DNA of 64,000 nucleotides. Origin: Timonella sp031979385 (lineage in GTDB: Bacteria > Actinomycetota > Actinomycetes > Actinomycetales > Cellulomonadaceae). Numbering within the stretch: position 1 is the first letter of the stretch; every line of letters begins with the position of its first letter. The notes beneath the pieces are model-generated. The model had not been told where the DNA came from. It did not search any database and saw nothing but the letters and a program-made list of their open reading frames with translations. A program made the translations under genes and the position numbers. Location: positions 73,860 to 137,859 of the forward strand of contig DALZEF010000007.1 of NCBI GenBank assembly GCA_031979385.1, written 5' to 3'. Positions 17,571 through 28,047 of this stretch are shown here, one piece after another.

Positions 17571-18241
17571 CTGGTTTCCTGTGCGGTTGCGTCACCGGCC
17601 CCCGTGAGATCCAGAGATTGATCTCGTGGCCCTGTGAATCGAGCAGGGTCCCGGTGTGCGAGAGATTTACGCAGTTGCGCGCGAGCACGGTGAATACGCG
17701 AGCGCACGGTTCCAAGTTTGATGCCAAGAGTCGTGGCGATTTCCTCGTAGGACAGTCCCTCGATGTCGCACAGGACAACGGCAACGCGGTACTCGGGCGC
17801 GAGTTTCTGAAGAGCCTCTTGGATGTCGTAGTCGAGGTTGTGGTGTTCGAAACTACGCTCCGGCGAGGCAAACTCGTTACGCTCCGCGTAGGTTTGTGCC
17901 TCTTCACCCATGTGGTCCATGCGAATCCGCTTCTTGCGGCGCACCTGGTCGAGGAAGACGTTGGTGGTGATACGGTGCAGCCACCCCTCAAACGATCCAG
18001 GCTGATAGTTGTGCAGCGATCGGAACACCCGCACGAATACTTCTTGAGTCAGGTCTTCAGCATCGTGTTGATTGCCCGTGAGCCGGTATGCGAGCCGATA
18101 GACTCGAGCCGAGTGCTCAAGGACGATTTGCTCCCAAGTGGGCGTGTAAGAAACCGATTCGTGGTCAGTCGCGGACTCAAATGCGTGTGCGTGCGTTTCG
18201 GCAGGCACTACCGAAGCGGTGGGGGTGGCATCGAGACTCAT
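17567..18241 (-). CDS. sigE: ECF RNA polymerase sigma factor SigE
   Basis: A group IV sigma factor of about 224 residues. Region 2 is RVYRLAYRLTGNQHDAEDLTQEVFVRVFRSL (the DAEDLTQEVF helix binds core polymerase and the -10 element), and region 4 is the helix-turn-helix LSYEEIATTLGIKLGTVRSRIHRAR. The start is uncertain: ATG 18241 (MSLDATP) has no strong ribosome binding site, and a TTG at 18286 would add 15 residues. It heads the sigE-rseA-htrA-tatB locus, and the divergent gene is the same O-methyltransferase as in mycobacteria, so orthology to SigE is well supported by context. Confidence 0.9.
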   Translation of the reverse strand: MSLDATPTASVVPAETHAHAFESATDHESVSYTPTWEQIVLEHSARVYRLAYRLTGNQHDAEDLTQEVFVRVFRSLHNYQPGSFEGWLHRITTNVFLDQVRRKKRIRMDHMGEEAQTYAERNEFASPERSFEHHNLDYDIQEALQKLAPEYRVAVVLCDIEGLSYEEIATTLGIKLGTVRSRIHRARAQLRKSLAHRDPARFTGPRDQSLDLTGAGDATAQETR

Positions 18242-18531
18242 GCGGTGACCAACTTTCTGCCGCAGTTCGGATACGGCGTGGGACAAAATTATGTCAGGTC
18301 AAACTGAGAGTTTCCTTAGTTTCCCTTGAGCCGCTCCGCGTCCACTCTCATACGAGAGTGTAAGTACCCGAACCACCTGCTCGTCGCCAATCCACAGCGG
18401 TGAGGAGAAGGGCACCGATTGACGACGATCCAGCCACCTACCAGCCCCGGCTCACGTGAGGGGATTGCCGCCCGCACCTACACCCAGCGACAAGGCTAGA
18501 CTTGAGACACTAACCAATATTTGGAGGAAAT

Positions 18532-19173
18532 GTGTCGGAAAAGGCGCAGAACTGGACATACACCGAGCAATTCGCGCTCGAGAGCGAGGTGATCGTCCGT
18601 GCCCGCGAACGCGGTGCACACCTCGGTTGCCCAAGCATCTCGCCTGGAACCGGCGCGACACTACGACTACTCGCGCACGCAACCCAAGCGAAAGCGGTCG
18701 TTGAGATCGGTACTGGAACGGGCGTCGCAGCACTCTGGCTCCTTGAGGGTATGGCTCCTGACGGGGTGCTGACCACAATAGACTCCGAGATCGAGTTCCA
18801 TCGGGCAGCCAAGGAGGCGTTCATTGAGGCAGGCATCAAGCCCACCCGTACCCGAACGATCTCCGGCAAGTCCCATGAGGTTCTGCCACGACTCGCAGAT
18901 GCCGCCTACGACATCATCTTCGTGGGAACCGACACATCGCACTACGCCAACTACGTGACCCAAGCCGAGCGGCTATTGCGCCCGGGCGGAACGCTCGTGC
19001 TCGATAATGCCCTGTGGTACGGCAAGGTAGCCGACCCGGCCAACCGCGAGGAAACACCGGCGCTGCTGCGCGGGGTGGCCAGAGAACTCCACGAATCACC
19101 GAACTGGCACGTTGCGCTGCTGCCCACCGGCAACGGACTGCTGTGTGCGACCAGGACGGTCCCCGCGAGATAG
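18532..19173 (+). CDS. SAM-dependent O-methyltransferase (Rv1220c-like)
   Basis: A 213-residue class I methyltransferase of the O-methyltransf_3 (catechol/caffeoyl-CoA) type. The SAM-binding loop is VVEIGTGTGVAALWLL (about 61-76), with the acidic IDSE after strand 2 and DIIFVGTD at the metal/SAM pocket. GTG start at 18532 follows GGAGG by 4 bp. It is divergent from sigE, as in mycobacteria; the substrate is unknown. Confidence 0.9.
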   Translation: MSEKAQNWTYTEQFALESEVIVRARERGAHLGCPSISPGTGATLRLLAHATQAKAVVEIGTGTGVAALWLLEGMAPDGVLTTIDSEIEFHRAAKEAFIEAGIKPTRTRTISGKSHEVLPRLADAAYDIIFVGTDTSHYANYVTQAERLLRPGGTLVLDNALWYGKVADPANREETPALLRGVARELHESPNWHVALLPTGNGLLCATRTVPAR

Positions 19174-19183
19174 CAACAACATA

Positions 19184-19221
19184 AGTGTGGGCCACCCCGA
19201 AGATTCGGGGTGGCCCACACT
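19184..19221. terminator. bidirectional terminator between O-methyltransferase and pepA
   Basis: A perfect 17-bp stem (AGTGTGGGCCACCCCGA and complement) with a 4-nt loop, placed between convergent genes, 10 bp after the methyltransferase stop and 8 bp before the pepA stop. It should terminate from both sides. Confidence 0.88.
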
Positions 19222-19228
19222 GTCGTCA

Positions 19229-20797
19229 TTACAGCGATTTGAGGTAGCGCAGCAGCAGACGCACGCTGTAGCCCGTCGGCCCTTTGTTCAACTCGTGACG
19301 AGCCCTCTCACGGTGGGACGGGCCCGCGATGTCGAGATGCGCCCACGGTACGCCCTGGGTGAACCTCTCGAGGAACAGCGCCGCAACAATCGATCCTGCC
19401 CCGACGGGGGCCTCGGGGATATTACGGATATCTGCGATCTGTGAGTCCAAGGCACCCTCGTACTCGCGTACGAGTGGCATGTGCCACAGCGGCTCACCAG
19501 CCTCAGCACCACTTGTCTCAAGCGCCTTCTGAAGCGCTTCGTCATTCGCGTAGAGTGCCCCATGGCTATAACCAAGCGACATGGCCGCTGCTCCGGTCAG
19601 CGTAGCGATGTCGATGATGGAATCGACATGCAGTTCCTGCACCGCATACGCGATGGCATCGGCCATGACCACACGCCCTTCGGCATCGGTGTTCGCAATC
19701 TCAACGGTCGTTCCACCGTACACGGAGATCACATCGGCCGGGCGAGTGGAGTTCGCACCGAAATGATTCTCAGCCAGAGGAAGCAGCGCGGTCACACGGT
19801 GGGGCACCTTGGCCTGAGCCGCCCCAAGTACAGCAGCGAAGGCATCGGCGGCACCCGACATGTCTGTCTTCATCGTGATCATTGTCTCGCGAGGCCGCTT
19901 GATGGAGATGCCGCCCGTGTCGAAGGTAATGCCCTTACCGACCAGCGCCACGTGCCTGGTTTTCTCGCCCACCTCCTCAGGGGTGTAGGAGACGACAACG
20001 AACTCCGGTGGGTTCGCTGAACCCTGTCCCACGGCAACGGTGCCGCCAAAGCCTGCTCCGAGCAGTTCCTTGCCGCGGAACCGTTTCACGGACAGGCCTG
20101 CTCCCTTGCCAAGCTGTTGAAACCGCTGAGCTAGCCATTCGGGGGTCTTGATGTTCGATGGAACAGTGCCAAGATCACGTGCAAGCCATGTAAGCGCTGA
20201 CGCATGCCGAGCCTCGTCGATGACCTCCTGTGAGTTGTCACCGAGCAGAATCAGGGTGCTTGGCTCCTTATCAGTCGGCTTCTCACGGAGTTTCCAACCC
20301 GGGTAGGCGCCAAGGCAGTAGCCCTCGACAAAATGCGAGGTACCGCGGTCACCGCTGATCGCAGCGACCGTGGTCACTACGGTTCCCATGCCCCGGGTGC
20401 TCTGCGCGATCGCGGCTCCAGCGGAACGCAGTTCCGCATCCGTGCCACGCCCAACGCCCACGAGCACGATCCGCAGTGGCAGGCCCTCCCAGGGCAGAAC
20501 AGCACCCGACCCGCCATGCGTGATAGGCAGGTCAATCACGTGAGTCGTACCTGCTTCTGCCTTGAAACGTGCCCTTGCGGCCAATTCCGCCAGATCAATC
20601 CGGTAGCGCAGCGAGGCATGCACGGTGCCGGCGCGAGGTTGCAGTTCATCATCGCCCTCGATCGGAGAGCCGACACCCACTGCAATCGCATCAATGCGCT
20701 GCTCACTCAGAAAATCGCAGGTCTCAAGGGTGCCCGTTTCAACCTTCACAACGGGAAGGTCATCGAGCGAGCTGAGCTTAGTGGGCGCTAATGTCAC
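19229..20797 (-). CDS. pepA: leucyl aminopeptidase (M17)
   Basis: A 522-residue cytosolic aminopeptidase that removes N-terminal residues in peptide turnover. The family signature NTDAEGR is present near residue 356, with the dinuclear metal site in LVGKGITFDTGG and MKTDMSGAA. The N-terminal third is the variable macro-like domain. Start GTG at 20797 lies 3 bp after the stop of the DUF3117 gene, so the two form an operon. Confidence 0.95.
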   Translation of the reverse strand: MTLAPTKLSSLDDLPVVKVETGTLETCDFLSEQRIDAIAVGVGSPIEGDDELQPRAGTVHASLRYRIDLAELAARARFKAEAGTTHVIDLPITHGGSGAVLPWEGLPLRIVLVGVGRGTDAELRSAGAAIAQSTRGMGTVVTTVAAISGDRGTSHFVEGYCLGAYPGWKLREKPTDKEPSTLILLGDNSQEVIDEARHASALTWLARDLGTVPSNIKTPEWLAQRFQQLGKGAGLSVKRFRGKELLGAGFGGTVAVGQGSANPPEFVVVSYTPEEVGEKTRHVALVGKGITFDTGGISIKRPRETMITMKTDMSGAADAFAAVLGAAQAKVPHRVTALLPLAENHFGANSTRPADVISVYGGTTVEIANTDAEGRVVMADAIAYAVQELHVDSIIDIATLTGAAAMSLGYSHGALYANDEALQKALETSGAEAGEPLWHMPLVREYEGALDSQIADIRNIPEAPVGAGSIVAALFLERFTQGVPWAHLDIAGPSHRERARHELNKGPTGYSVRLLLRYLKSL

Positions 20798-20800
20798 GTG

Positions 20801-20968
20801 CTAATCCGATACTGCTTGGAGGACTCTACTGAGTTCCTGAACTTCTTCTTGCTTTAACGACAACACTAGCCGCCCTCCCCCGTCCAAGGGGACACGCAGG
20901 ATGATGTCTCTTCCCTCTCGAGTCGCCTCGATCGGTCCATCTCCAGTTCTGGGCTTCATCGCTGCCAT
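20801..20968 (-). CDS. DUF3117 domain protein
   Basis: A 55-residue protein, MAAMKPRTGDGP at its start, matching the short conserved actinobacterial family DUF3117, whose function is unknown. I chose the ATG at 20968 because GGAG lies 6 bp upstream; the frame is open to 21022 but without translation signals. Immediately upstream of pepA in the same operon. Confidence 0.85.
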   Translation of the reverse strand: MAAMKPRTGDGPIEATREGRDIILRVPLDGGGRLVLSLKQEEVQELSRVLQAVSD

Positions 20969-21064
20969 AGGACACTCCATTGGTTGAAACGTGAGGGCAC
21001 GCACGCGCACACGCGCCACCAACCAATTTTACGCAAATTTGACCAAGAAACCAGAGTTTGATGG

Positions 21065-21856
21065 CTAGGCTTCGACCGGTTCCTCACCCTCGGCGGCAGA
21101 TACGTAACCGCTGCGCATCGCATCCGCACGATCAGCCACGATCTGAACGGCCTCCTCGGGTGTGTCGACAACATGGAACAGATCCACGTCCGACGGGTTA
21201 ATCATTCCGCGCTCCGCAACCGCACCCTTGAGCCAGTCCACCAGCCCGCCCCAGTAATCCCTGCCCACCAGTGCGATGGGGAACTCGGTGACCTTGTGGG
21301 TCTGTACGAGGGTAAGCGCCTCAAACAGTTCGTCAAACGTGCCGAAACCACCCGGCAGCACCACGAAACCAGATGCATACTTCACAAACATGGTCTTACG
21401 GGCGAAGAAGTACCGGAAGTTCACGCCAAGGTCGACGTACTGGTTCATACCCTGTTCAAACGGCAGTTCGATGCCAAGGCCAACGGAGATACCGCCTGCC
21501 TCGTGAGCGCCCTTGTTCGCGGCCTCCATGACGCCTGGTCCACCACCGGTGATAACCGCATACCCACGCTCCACAATCAACTGTGCGGCGCGCTCCGCGA
21601 TCGCGTAGTCCGGGTGATCTGGCTTGGTTCGCGCAGATCCAAAGATCGAGATCGCTGGCCCCAGTTCCGCGAGCGCCCCGAATCCCTCCACGAACTCGCT
21701 TTGGATGCGCATGACGCGCCACGGGTCGTCGTGGACCCAGTCCGAGGATTGCGCTGGGCTGAGCAGCCTTTGATCTGAAGTCTGCGCTGGGATCTGGGTG
21801 CCGCGTAGAACCACGGGCCCCTTGCGGTAGGTTTTGCGGGAGTCTTTGCTGTTCAT
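21065..21856 (-). CDS. LOG/TIGR00730 family Rossmann-fold protein
   Basis: A 263-residue protein with GGGPGVMEAANKGA (about 103-116) and PGGFGTFDELFE (about 167-178), the hallmarks of LOG-type phosphoribohydrolases that split nucleoside 5'-monophosphates such as cytokinin ribotides into base and ribose-5-phosphate. In actinobacteria it is often next to dapE, as here. The true substrate in this organism is unknown. Confidence 0.88.
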   Translation of the reverse strand: MNSKDSRKTYRKGPVVLRGTQIPAQTSDQRLLSPAQSSDWVHDDPWRVMRIQSEFVEGFGALAELGPAISIFGSARTKPDHPDYAIAERAAQLIVERGYAVITGGGPGVMEAANKGAHEAGGISVGLGIELPFEQGMNQYVDLGVNFRYFFARKTMFVKYASGFVVLPGGFGTFDELFEALTLVQTHKVTEFPIALVGRDYWGGLVDWLKGAVAERGMINPSDVDLFHVVDTPEEAVQIVADRADAMRSGYVSAAEGEEPVEA

Positions 21857-21912
21857 GCTTCTACCCTATGGCCCTGATCCGCTGCCGACGGGATTCTTTG
21901 CCTGCGAGTTGG

Positions 21913-23034
21913 CTATTTCAGCCAAGATTTCAGGACCTCGTAACACGTTTGGATCTGATCGGTTGGGCAGTGTTCATCGTCGCGATGTGCGTAGATTGCA
22001 TTGCCGGGTCCAAAGTTCACCGCGGGCAGTCCAAGCTCTGCAAAGCGGGCCACATCGGTCCACCCGTACTTTGGTGCGGGCTGCGTGCCTGAGCGTTCGA
22101 GCACGACACGAGCGAAGTCCTGGGCGCGCGGCGAGTCGAGGCCAGGACGCGCCCCGGGGGCGATGTCATCGACCTCGACATTGAACCCGGCGAACAACTC
22201 TCGTACGTGTGCGAGTGCCTCGTCCGGGGTGTGCGATGGGGCGAATCGGTAGTTGACCTTGACCTCACAGTGATCTGGAATGACGTTTCCAGCGATACCA
22301 CCCATGATGGACACGGCATTCATGGATTCTCGGTAGTCGAGTCCGTCCACGGTCACCGTTTGGGGTTCGTAGGCGGCCAGGCGCGCGAGTATCGGGGCAG
22401 CGGCATGGATCGCGTTCTCTCCCATCCAGGCACGCGCCGAGTGCGCGGCGATGCCCTTAGTGGTGACGATGACCCGCAGGGTTCCGTTGCAGCCACCTTC
22501 GATGCCTGCCGACGATGGCTCGCACAGGATCGCAAAGTCGCCTTCCAGCAGGTCTGGTTGGGTACGTGCGATGATGCCGAGGCCATTGAGCTCGGAATCC
22601 ACTTCTTCGTTTTCGTAGAAGCACCAGGTCACATCCTGGTTTGGACAGTTCAGTTCGGCGGCGAGCACCAGTTGCACCGCCGCGCCGCCCTTCATATCCA
22701 CCGTGCCACGGCCCCATAGGCATTCCTTGCCGTCCTTGACGATCCGCTGCACGGGGAGATTCTGTGCAATGGGGACGGTGTCGAGGTGACCTGCGATGAC
22801 GACTCGGGATTCGCGGCCGAGGTTGGTTCGTGCGACTACATTGTTGCCCAAGCGGGTGACCTCAAGATGCGAGTAGGCCCGTAGTGCGGTTTCGACCGCA
22901 TCCGCGATGCGCTTCTCATCGCCTGACACCGATTCGATGTTGCACAACGCCTCGGTGAGATCGACGGGTCCCACTGTGAGATCAAGTGCTACTGAGGGTT
23001 CTGATGGCGTGGACGAGGGGTTGGCGCTAGACAT
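21913..23034 (-). CDS. dapE: succinyl-diaminopimelate desuccinylase
   Basis: A 373-residue M20 metallohydrolase that converts N-succinyl-LL-diaminopimelate to LL-diaminopimelate and succinate for lysine and peptidoglycan synthesis. Metal-site motifs are AGHLDTVP, GRGTVDMKGG, the YENEEVDSE glutamates and the C-terminal FGPGNAIYAHRDDE. I use ATG 23034; a GTG three codons upstream is possible. It is divergent from dapD, and with dapC at 26 kb completes the succinylase branch. Confidence 0.93.
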   Translation of the reverse strand: MSSANPSSTPSEPSVALDLTVGPVDLTEALCNIESVSGDEKRIADAVETALRAYSHLEVTRLGNNVVARTNLGRESRVVIAGHLDTVPIAQNLPVQRIVKDGKECLWGRGTVDMKGGAAVQLVLAAELNCPNQDVTWCFYENEEVDSELNGLGIIARTQPDLLEGDFAILCEPSSAGIEGGCNGTLRVIVTTKGIAAHSARAWMGENAIHAAAPILARLAAYEPQTVTVDGLDYRESMNAVSIMGGIAGNVIPDHCEVKVNYRFAPSHTPDEALAHVRELFAGFNVEVDDIAPGARPGLDSPRAQDFARVVLERSGTQPAPKYGWTDVARFAELGLPAVNFGPGNAIYAHRDDEHCPTDQIQTCYEVLKSWLK

Positions 23035-23227
23035 GCTAGCCACTATAGCGACCCAGCTGGTGCCCTTGCGAAAAGTTGGGAGGCAAGCCTACATACGTGT
23101 TGTGCTGTGAGCTCTCACGTTAACAGCAGGTTCCATGTCTGTAACCTGTGTGTAAAAAACACCCCCGCCCGTGGTCGATTCTGTTTCAACGCAAACCACG
23201 GCAAAATCGCGCATCTAGGGTAGAAAC

Positions 23228-24181
23228 ATGAACGACTCAACTCGCTCCGCATGGGGCTACGGCATCGCAACCCTGACAGAAGACGGAACCACGCTCGACG
23301 CCTGGTACCCACGTCCGCGACTTGGATCCAACACCATCGGTTCGCTCCCTGACTCCGCGCTTCTCGCGCTCGAGGGATCAGACGATGCCCGCGGTGTGCG
23401 GCGAGTCGTCGTACTGCGCGAGATCGACATGGATGTTGCGCCTCTCGACGCGGCAGACGCCTACCTGAGACTACATCTACTCTCCCACCGCCTGGTTCGG
23501 CCACACGGTCTGAACCTTGACGGCGTGTTCGGGCTTCTCAGCAATGTCGTATGGACAAACCACGGCCCATGTTCACCGGACTCGTTCGAGGCGACTCGTG
23601 CGGCGCTCATGGTTCGCGGCCCTGTCACGGTGTACGGCGTGGACAAGTTCCCGCGAATGGTCGACTACGTTGTGCCAAGCGGCGTGCGGATCGCCGACGC
23701 TGATCGCGTGCGATTGGGAGCCCACCTTGCCGAGGGCACCACCGTCATGCACGAGGGCTTCTGCAATTTCAATGCGGGAACGCTCGGGGTCTCGATGGTG
23801 GAGGGTCGCATCTCCGCGGGAGTAGTCATCGGTGATGGCTCCGACATCGGTGGCGGCGCATCGATCATGGGGACACTCTCAGGTGGTGGCAAGCAGGTCA
23901 TCTCCGTGGGCAAGCGATCCCTCTTGGGGGCAAACGCTGGAATCGGCATCTCACTTGGCGATGACTGCGTTGTTGAGGCGGGCCTGTATCTCACAGCCGG
24001 TGCCAAGGTGATTCTCGCGGGTCAGACCGATGAGGCTGGAAAACCGCTCACGGTAAAGGCGCACGAACTCTCCGGTAGGGACAACCTGCTGTTCCGCCGC
24101 AACTCCGTGTCCGGCGCGATCGAGGTTGTCGAGCGAGCCGGCGTCGGTATCGAACTCAACAGCGCGCTACACGCCAACTGA
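23228..24181 (+). CDS. dapD: tetrahydrodipicolinate N-succinyltransferase (actinobacterial type)
   Basis: A 317-residue acyltransferase that succinylates tetrahydrodipicolinate. The C-terminal half shows the hexapeptide-repeat left-handed beta-helix (GVVIGDGSDIGGGASIMGTL, then VISVGKRSLLGANAGIGI). The N-terminal domain is the longer actinobacterial form, unlike the shorter proteobacterial DapD. Divergent from dapE with about 190 bp between them for two promoters. Confidence 0.93.
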   Translation: MNDSTRSAWGYGIATLTEDGTTLDAWYPRPRLGSNTIGSLPDSALLALEGSDDARGVRRVVVLREIDMDVAPLDAADAYLRLHLLSHRLVRPHGLNLDGVFGLLSNVVWTNHGPCSPDSFEATRAALMVRGPVTVYGVDKFPRMVDYVVPSGVRIADADRVRLGAHLAEGTTVMHEGFCNFNAGTLGVSMVEGRISAGVVIGDGSDIGGGASIMGTLSGGGKQVISVGKRSLLGANAGIGISLGDDCVVEAGLYLTAGAKVILAGQTDEAGKPLTVKAHELSGRDNLLFRRNSVSGAIEVVERAGVGIELNSALHAN

Positions 24182-24198
24182 TCCACCTTACGCAACGT

Positions 24199-24265
24199 CG
24201 ATGGGGCATTTTCCGTCCAGGTGCACAAACAAAAACCGTGTATCCGGGCTGAAAATGCCCCATCG
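24199..24265. repeat. 67-bp palindromic element, copy 1
   Basis: An imperfect palindrome starting CGATGGGGCATTTT and ending AAAATGCCCCATCG. It has the same length and the same end sequences as a second element at 62373-62439, and both carry GGTGCA near the inner end of the left arm, so they form a dispersed repeat family. Here it lies 18 bp after dapD and could also act as a terminator. Confidence 0.75.
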
Positions 24266-24323
24266 TTCTATCCGGTTCGTGTACGTCACCGCGGCCTGCC
24301 GGAATCGATACCCAACAAAATCC

Positions 24324-24370
24324 AAAAGGTGTGGCCTAGTTCCTGACAAGAGGAACTAGGCCACACTTTT
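24324..24370. terminator. bidirectional terminator between dapD and gltA
   Basis: A 20-bp perfect stem (AAAAGGTGTGGCCTAGTTCC and complement) with a 7-nt loop, flanked by A and T runs on both sides, between convergent dapD and gltA. Confidence 0.88.
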
Positions 24371-24417
24371 GGTCTCACAGGGCTGCCGACCTGCGGGTAT
24401 GCCGCGCCAAGGACAAG

Positions 24418-25713
<1,296 letters not shown>

Positions 25714-25995
25714 TAATTTCCTTCCTTGCGCCTTGACGCCTTCGTTAAGGCTGTGCGGCGCTGCCTGCTCCGCATCCGCCCTGCCCAAACCACGGCACGG
25801 CTCGAACCTCATGAGCCCGACGATGCGTCAAACGTACGCCACAAAGTGGTCTAAGTAACGTTAGCCAATACATGGGACTTTAGGGAAAACGATCAGGTCC
25901 GCGAACGCGATTCCCACAGTGAGAACCATCACACGGCACTAAAAGCAAGGGTAAACCATTCACCAAGTAAAGGGAAAGTCCTTAGGTGGAATCGA

Positions 25996-27177
25996 CTAAC
26001 CGAGCCGACTCCCCACACCACTGATGCGCTCATCTGTCGCGGTCAGCGCCATACGAACGTGATCATTACCGGCTGGACCGTAAAAGGCCCCGGGGGCCAC
26101 AAGGATTCCGCGTTCCGCGAAGTAGCCGACGCTCTCCCAGCACGCACCCGGCATACGACTTTGGGCCTGTTGTACAAGCACTGACGTGTGGTCTTTCAAG
26201 ACCGGCATGCTGCCAGCACGTACCCACACGTAGAGGCCTGCCTCCGAGCCATCCATCTCGAAGGTCTCCGACGCTCCCCCCAGCGCAGTCAACAACACAT
26301 CACGGCGACGAGCGTACACGGCGTATTGATCCCACACGTGAGCCTCATCCGTCAACGCCGCGATCATAGCCTGTTGAACGGGGAACGGCACGATCATGCC
26401 AAGATGCTTGCGCAGAGCCAGCAATTGGCGCACCACTTGACCATCACCCGCCACAAACGCGGCACGGTATCCGGCCATGTTCGACTGTTTGGACAGCGAG
26501 TAGGTAACGAGCAGGCCTTCGTAGGAGGTGCCCCGCACCCGAGGATCAAGCACGCTTGGGACACCGTCGCCCACATACGGCGAAGTCCACGGCAGTTCGG
26601 CATAGCACTCATCTGATACGACGAGCGCACCGATCTCGCGCGCGGCATCCACGACTTCCCGCAGGGCAGCAACATCCATCACTTTGCCGTGCGGGTTACC
26701 TGGGCTATTGACCCAGACAAGCTTGACGCGCGTGTCTCCGCGCCAGTCTGCCACATTGTCAGTGGCAACAGGTGTTGCCCCGGCCAAGCGTGCACCGACC
26801 TCGTAGGTCGGATAGGCGACGCTCGGATAGACCACGACGTCGCCCTCACCGAGGTGGAGCAACGAGGGAAGCAGGCCAACCAGTTCCTTCGAACCGATCG
26901 TTGGCAAAATATCGGAGGGATCGAGATCTGGCACGGCTCGGCGCACCTCAAACCAACCCGCGACAGCTTCGCGTAGTTGGGTGGTTCCGTACGTCAACGG
27001 ATATCCATGAGCGTCCGAGGCCGAGGCAATGGCATTCTGGATGACCTGGGGGGTTGGATCAACCGGTGTGCCCACAGATAGGTCGATGATTCCATCAGGG
27101 TGGTTCCGCGCAAGGTCACCGAATGGGATCAATAGGTCCCATGGAAAGACAATGTCGGAGATGTCCCTAAAACCCAC
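25996..27177 (-). CDS. dapC: succinyldiaminopimelate transaminase
   Basis: A 393-residue fold-type I aminotransferase that makes N-succinyl-LL-diaminopimelate. It has the pyridoxal-phosphate lysine in SLSKQSNMAGYRAAFV (about 228), the NSPGNPHG motif and the VSDECYAELPW aspartate/tyrosine. It starts 3 bp after the fdxA stop; the fdxA-dapC pair is a common actinobacterial arrangement, supporting dapC over a generic aminotransferase. Confidence 0.9.
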   Translation of the reverse strand: MGFRDISDIVFPWDLLIPFGDLARNHPDGIIDLSVGTPVDPTPQVIQNAIASASDAHGYPLTYGTTQLREAVAGWFEVRRAVPDLDPSDILPTIGSKELVGLLPSLLHLGEGDVVVYPSVAYPTYEVGARLAGATPVATDNVADWRGDTRVKLVWVNSPGNPHGKVMDVAALREVVDAAREIGALVVSDECYAELPWTSPYVGDGVPSVLDPRVRGTSYEGLLVTYSLSKQSNMAGYRAAFVAGDGQVVRQLLALRKHLGMIVPFPVQQAMIAALTDEAHVWDQYAVYARRRDVLLTALGGASETFEMDGSEAGLYVWVRAGSMPVLKDHTSVLVQQAQSRMPGACWESVGYFAERGILVAPGAFYGPAGNDHVRMALTATDERISGVGSRLG

Positions 27178-27179
27178 GA

Positions 27180-27497
27180 TCAGGCCTGAGGTGGCAGCGA
27201 CTCGATGATTGGGTGATCCTTATCGATCTGCCCCATCTTCGCAGCACCACCGGGAGAACCAAGGTCATCGAAGAACTGGACGTTTGCGTCGTAGTATTCT
27301 GACCACTCCTCGGGGACATCGTCCTCGTAGTAGATGGCCTCAACCGGGCAGACAGGTTCACAAGCTCCGCAGTCCACGCACTCGTCTGGGTGGATGTAAA
27401 GCGATCGGTTTCCCTCGTAGATGCAGTCGACGGGGCATTCCTCAATGCATGCCTTGTCTTTGACATCGACGCAAGGCTTGGCGATCACGTAGGTCAC
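27180..27497 (-). CDS. fdxA: 7Fe ferredoxin
   Basis: A 105-residue electron carrier. Cysteines in the N-terminal half (CVDVKDKACIEECPVDC) fit a [3Fe-4S] cluster and those in CVDCGACEPVCP a [4Fe-4S] cluster, the FdxA pattern. Start is GTG at 27497 with AAAGGAA upstream. In operon with dapC. Confidence 0.92.
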   Translation of the reverse strand: MTYVIAKPCVDVKDKACIEECPVDCIYEGNRSLYIHPDECVDCGACEPVCPVEAIYYEDDVPEEWSEYYDANVQFFDDLGSPGGAAKMGQIDKDHPIIESLPPQA

Positions 27498-27533
27498 TTG
27501 CGAGTTCCTTTCAACCTAAAAATAAAACGCCCT

Positions 27534-27601
27534 TGTTACGGACAAAGTAGTGTAGCGGAGCGTAGGGGTTTCGCGAAGCAAGCCCCTACCGGAGCGTAAC
27601 G
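27534..27601. repeat. 68-bp dispersed repeat, copy 1
   Basis: Begins TGTTACGGACAAAGTAGTG and contains a stem-loop of TAGGGGTTT with AAGCCCCTA. It matches 63921-63988 at 64 of 68 positions in the same orientation. Both copies lie in intergenic DNA. Confidence 0.85.
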
Positions 27602-27696
27602 TACGAGAGTTCGTAACCAAACAAGCATGGTAGATCCTATTATCTCCCAGCCAGTCGCCCCATAGGACCCAATCCCACGTGCTGGCTTAGTGTTAA

Positions 27697-27975
27697 ATGT
27701 TCTCTATGAACAACCCTAAACCTGTTTCACCCGAAGAACCTATTCGGCCAGAGATCGCCGAGTGGCAGGTGGGTCAGCGGGTTATGGTTCGGGTCAATCT
27801 ACCCGACGGTGACTCCCACCTTTACACGGATATCCTCGGTTATATTAGCGCCAAGACCAGCGAGTTCATCACACTGGACACTCGCGCGGGTGGGCGCGTC
27901 ATCCCTGTTGCGGACATCGCCATCGGCAAGCTGATTCCGCCACCTCCTGCGCGGCGGCGTCCGCGCCAACAGTAG
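27697..27975 (+). CDS. small SH3-like domain protein (Rv0428c N-domain-like)
   Basis: A 92-residue protein. The stretch from WQVGQRVMVRVNLP through YTDILGYI, FITLDTRAGG and VIPVADI resembles the SH3-like N-terminal domain of Rv0428c/cg3035-type GNAT acetyltransferases (ending in a Pro/Arg tail), but the acetyltransferase domain is missing. Start could be ATG 27697 or ATG 27706; neither has a ribosome binding site. Function unknown. It is convergent with tyrA. Confidence 0.65.
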   Translation: MFSMNNPKPVSPEEPIRPEIAEWQVGQRVMVRVNLPDGDSHLYTDILGYISAKTSEFITLDTRAGGRVIPVADIAIGKLIPPPPARRRPRQQ

Positions 27976-28047
27976 TTTCTCGCGTGCCGACGAGCCCTCA
28001 TCTCGGGTGTTCGCGTCACCCGCGGAGCGCCCTCGTCCGGGCATAGA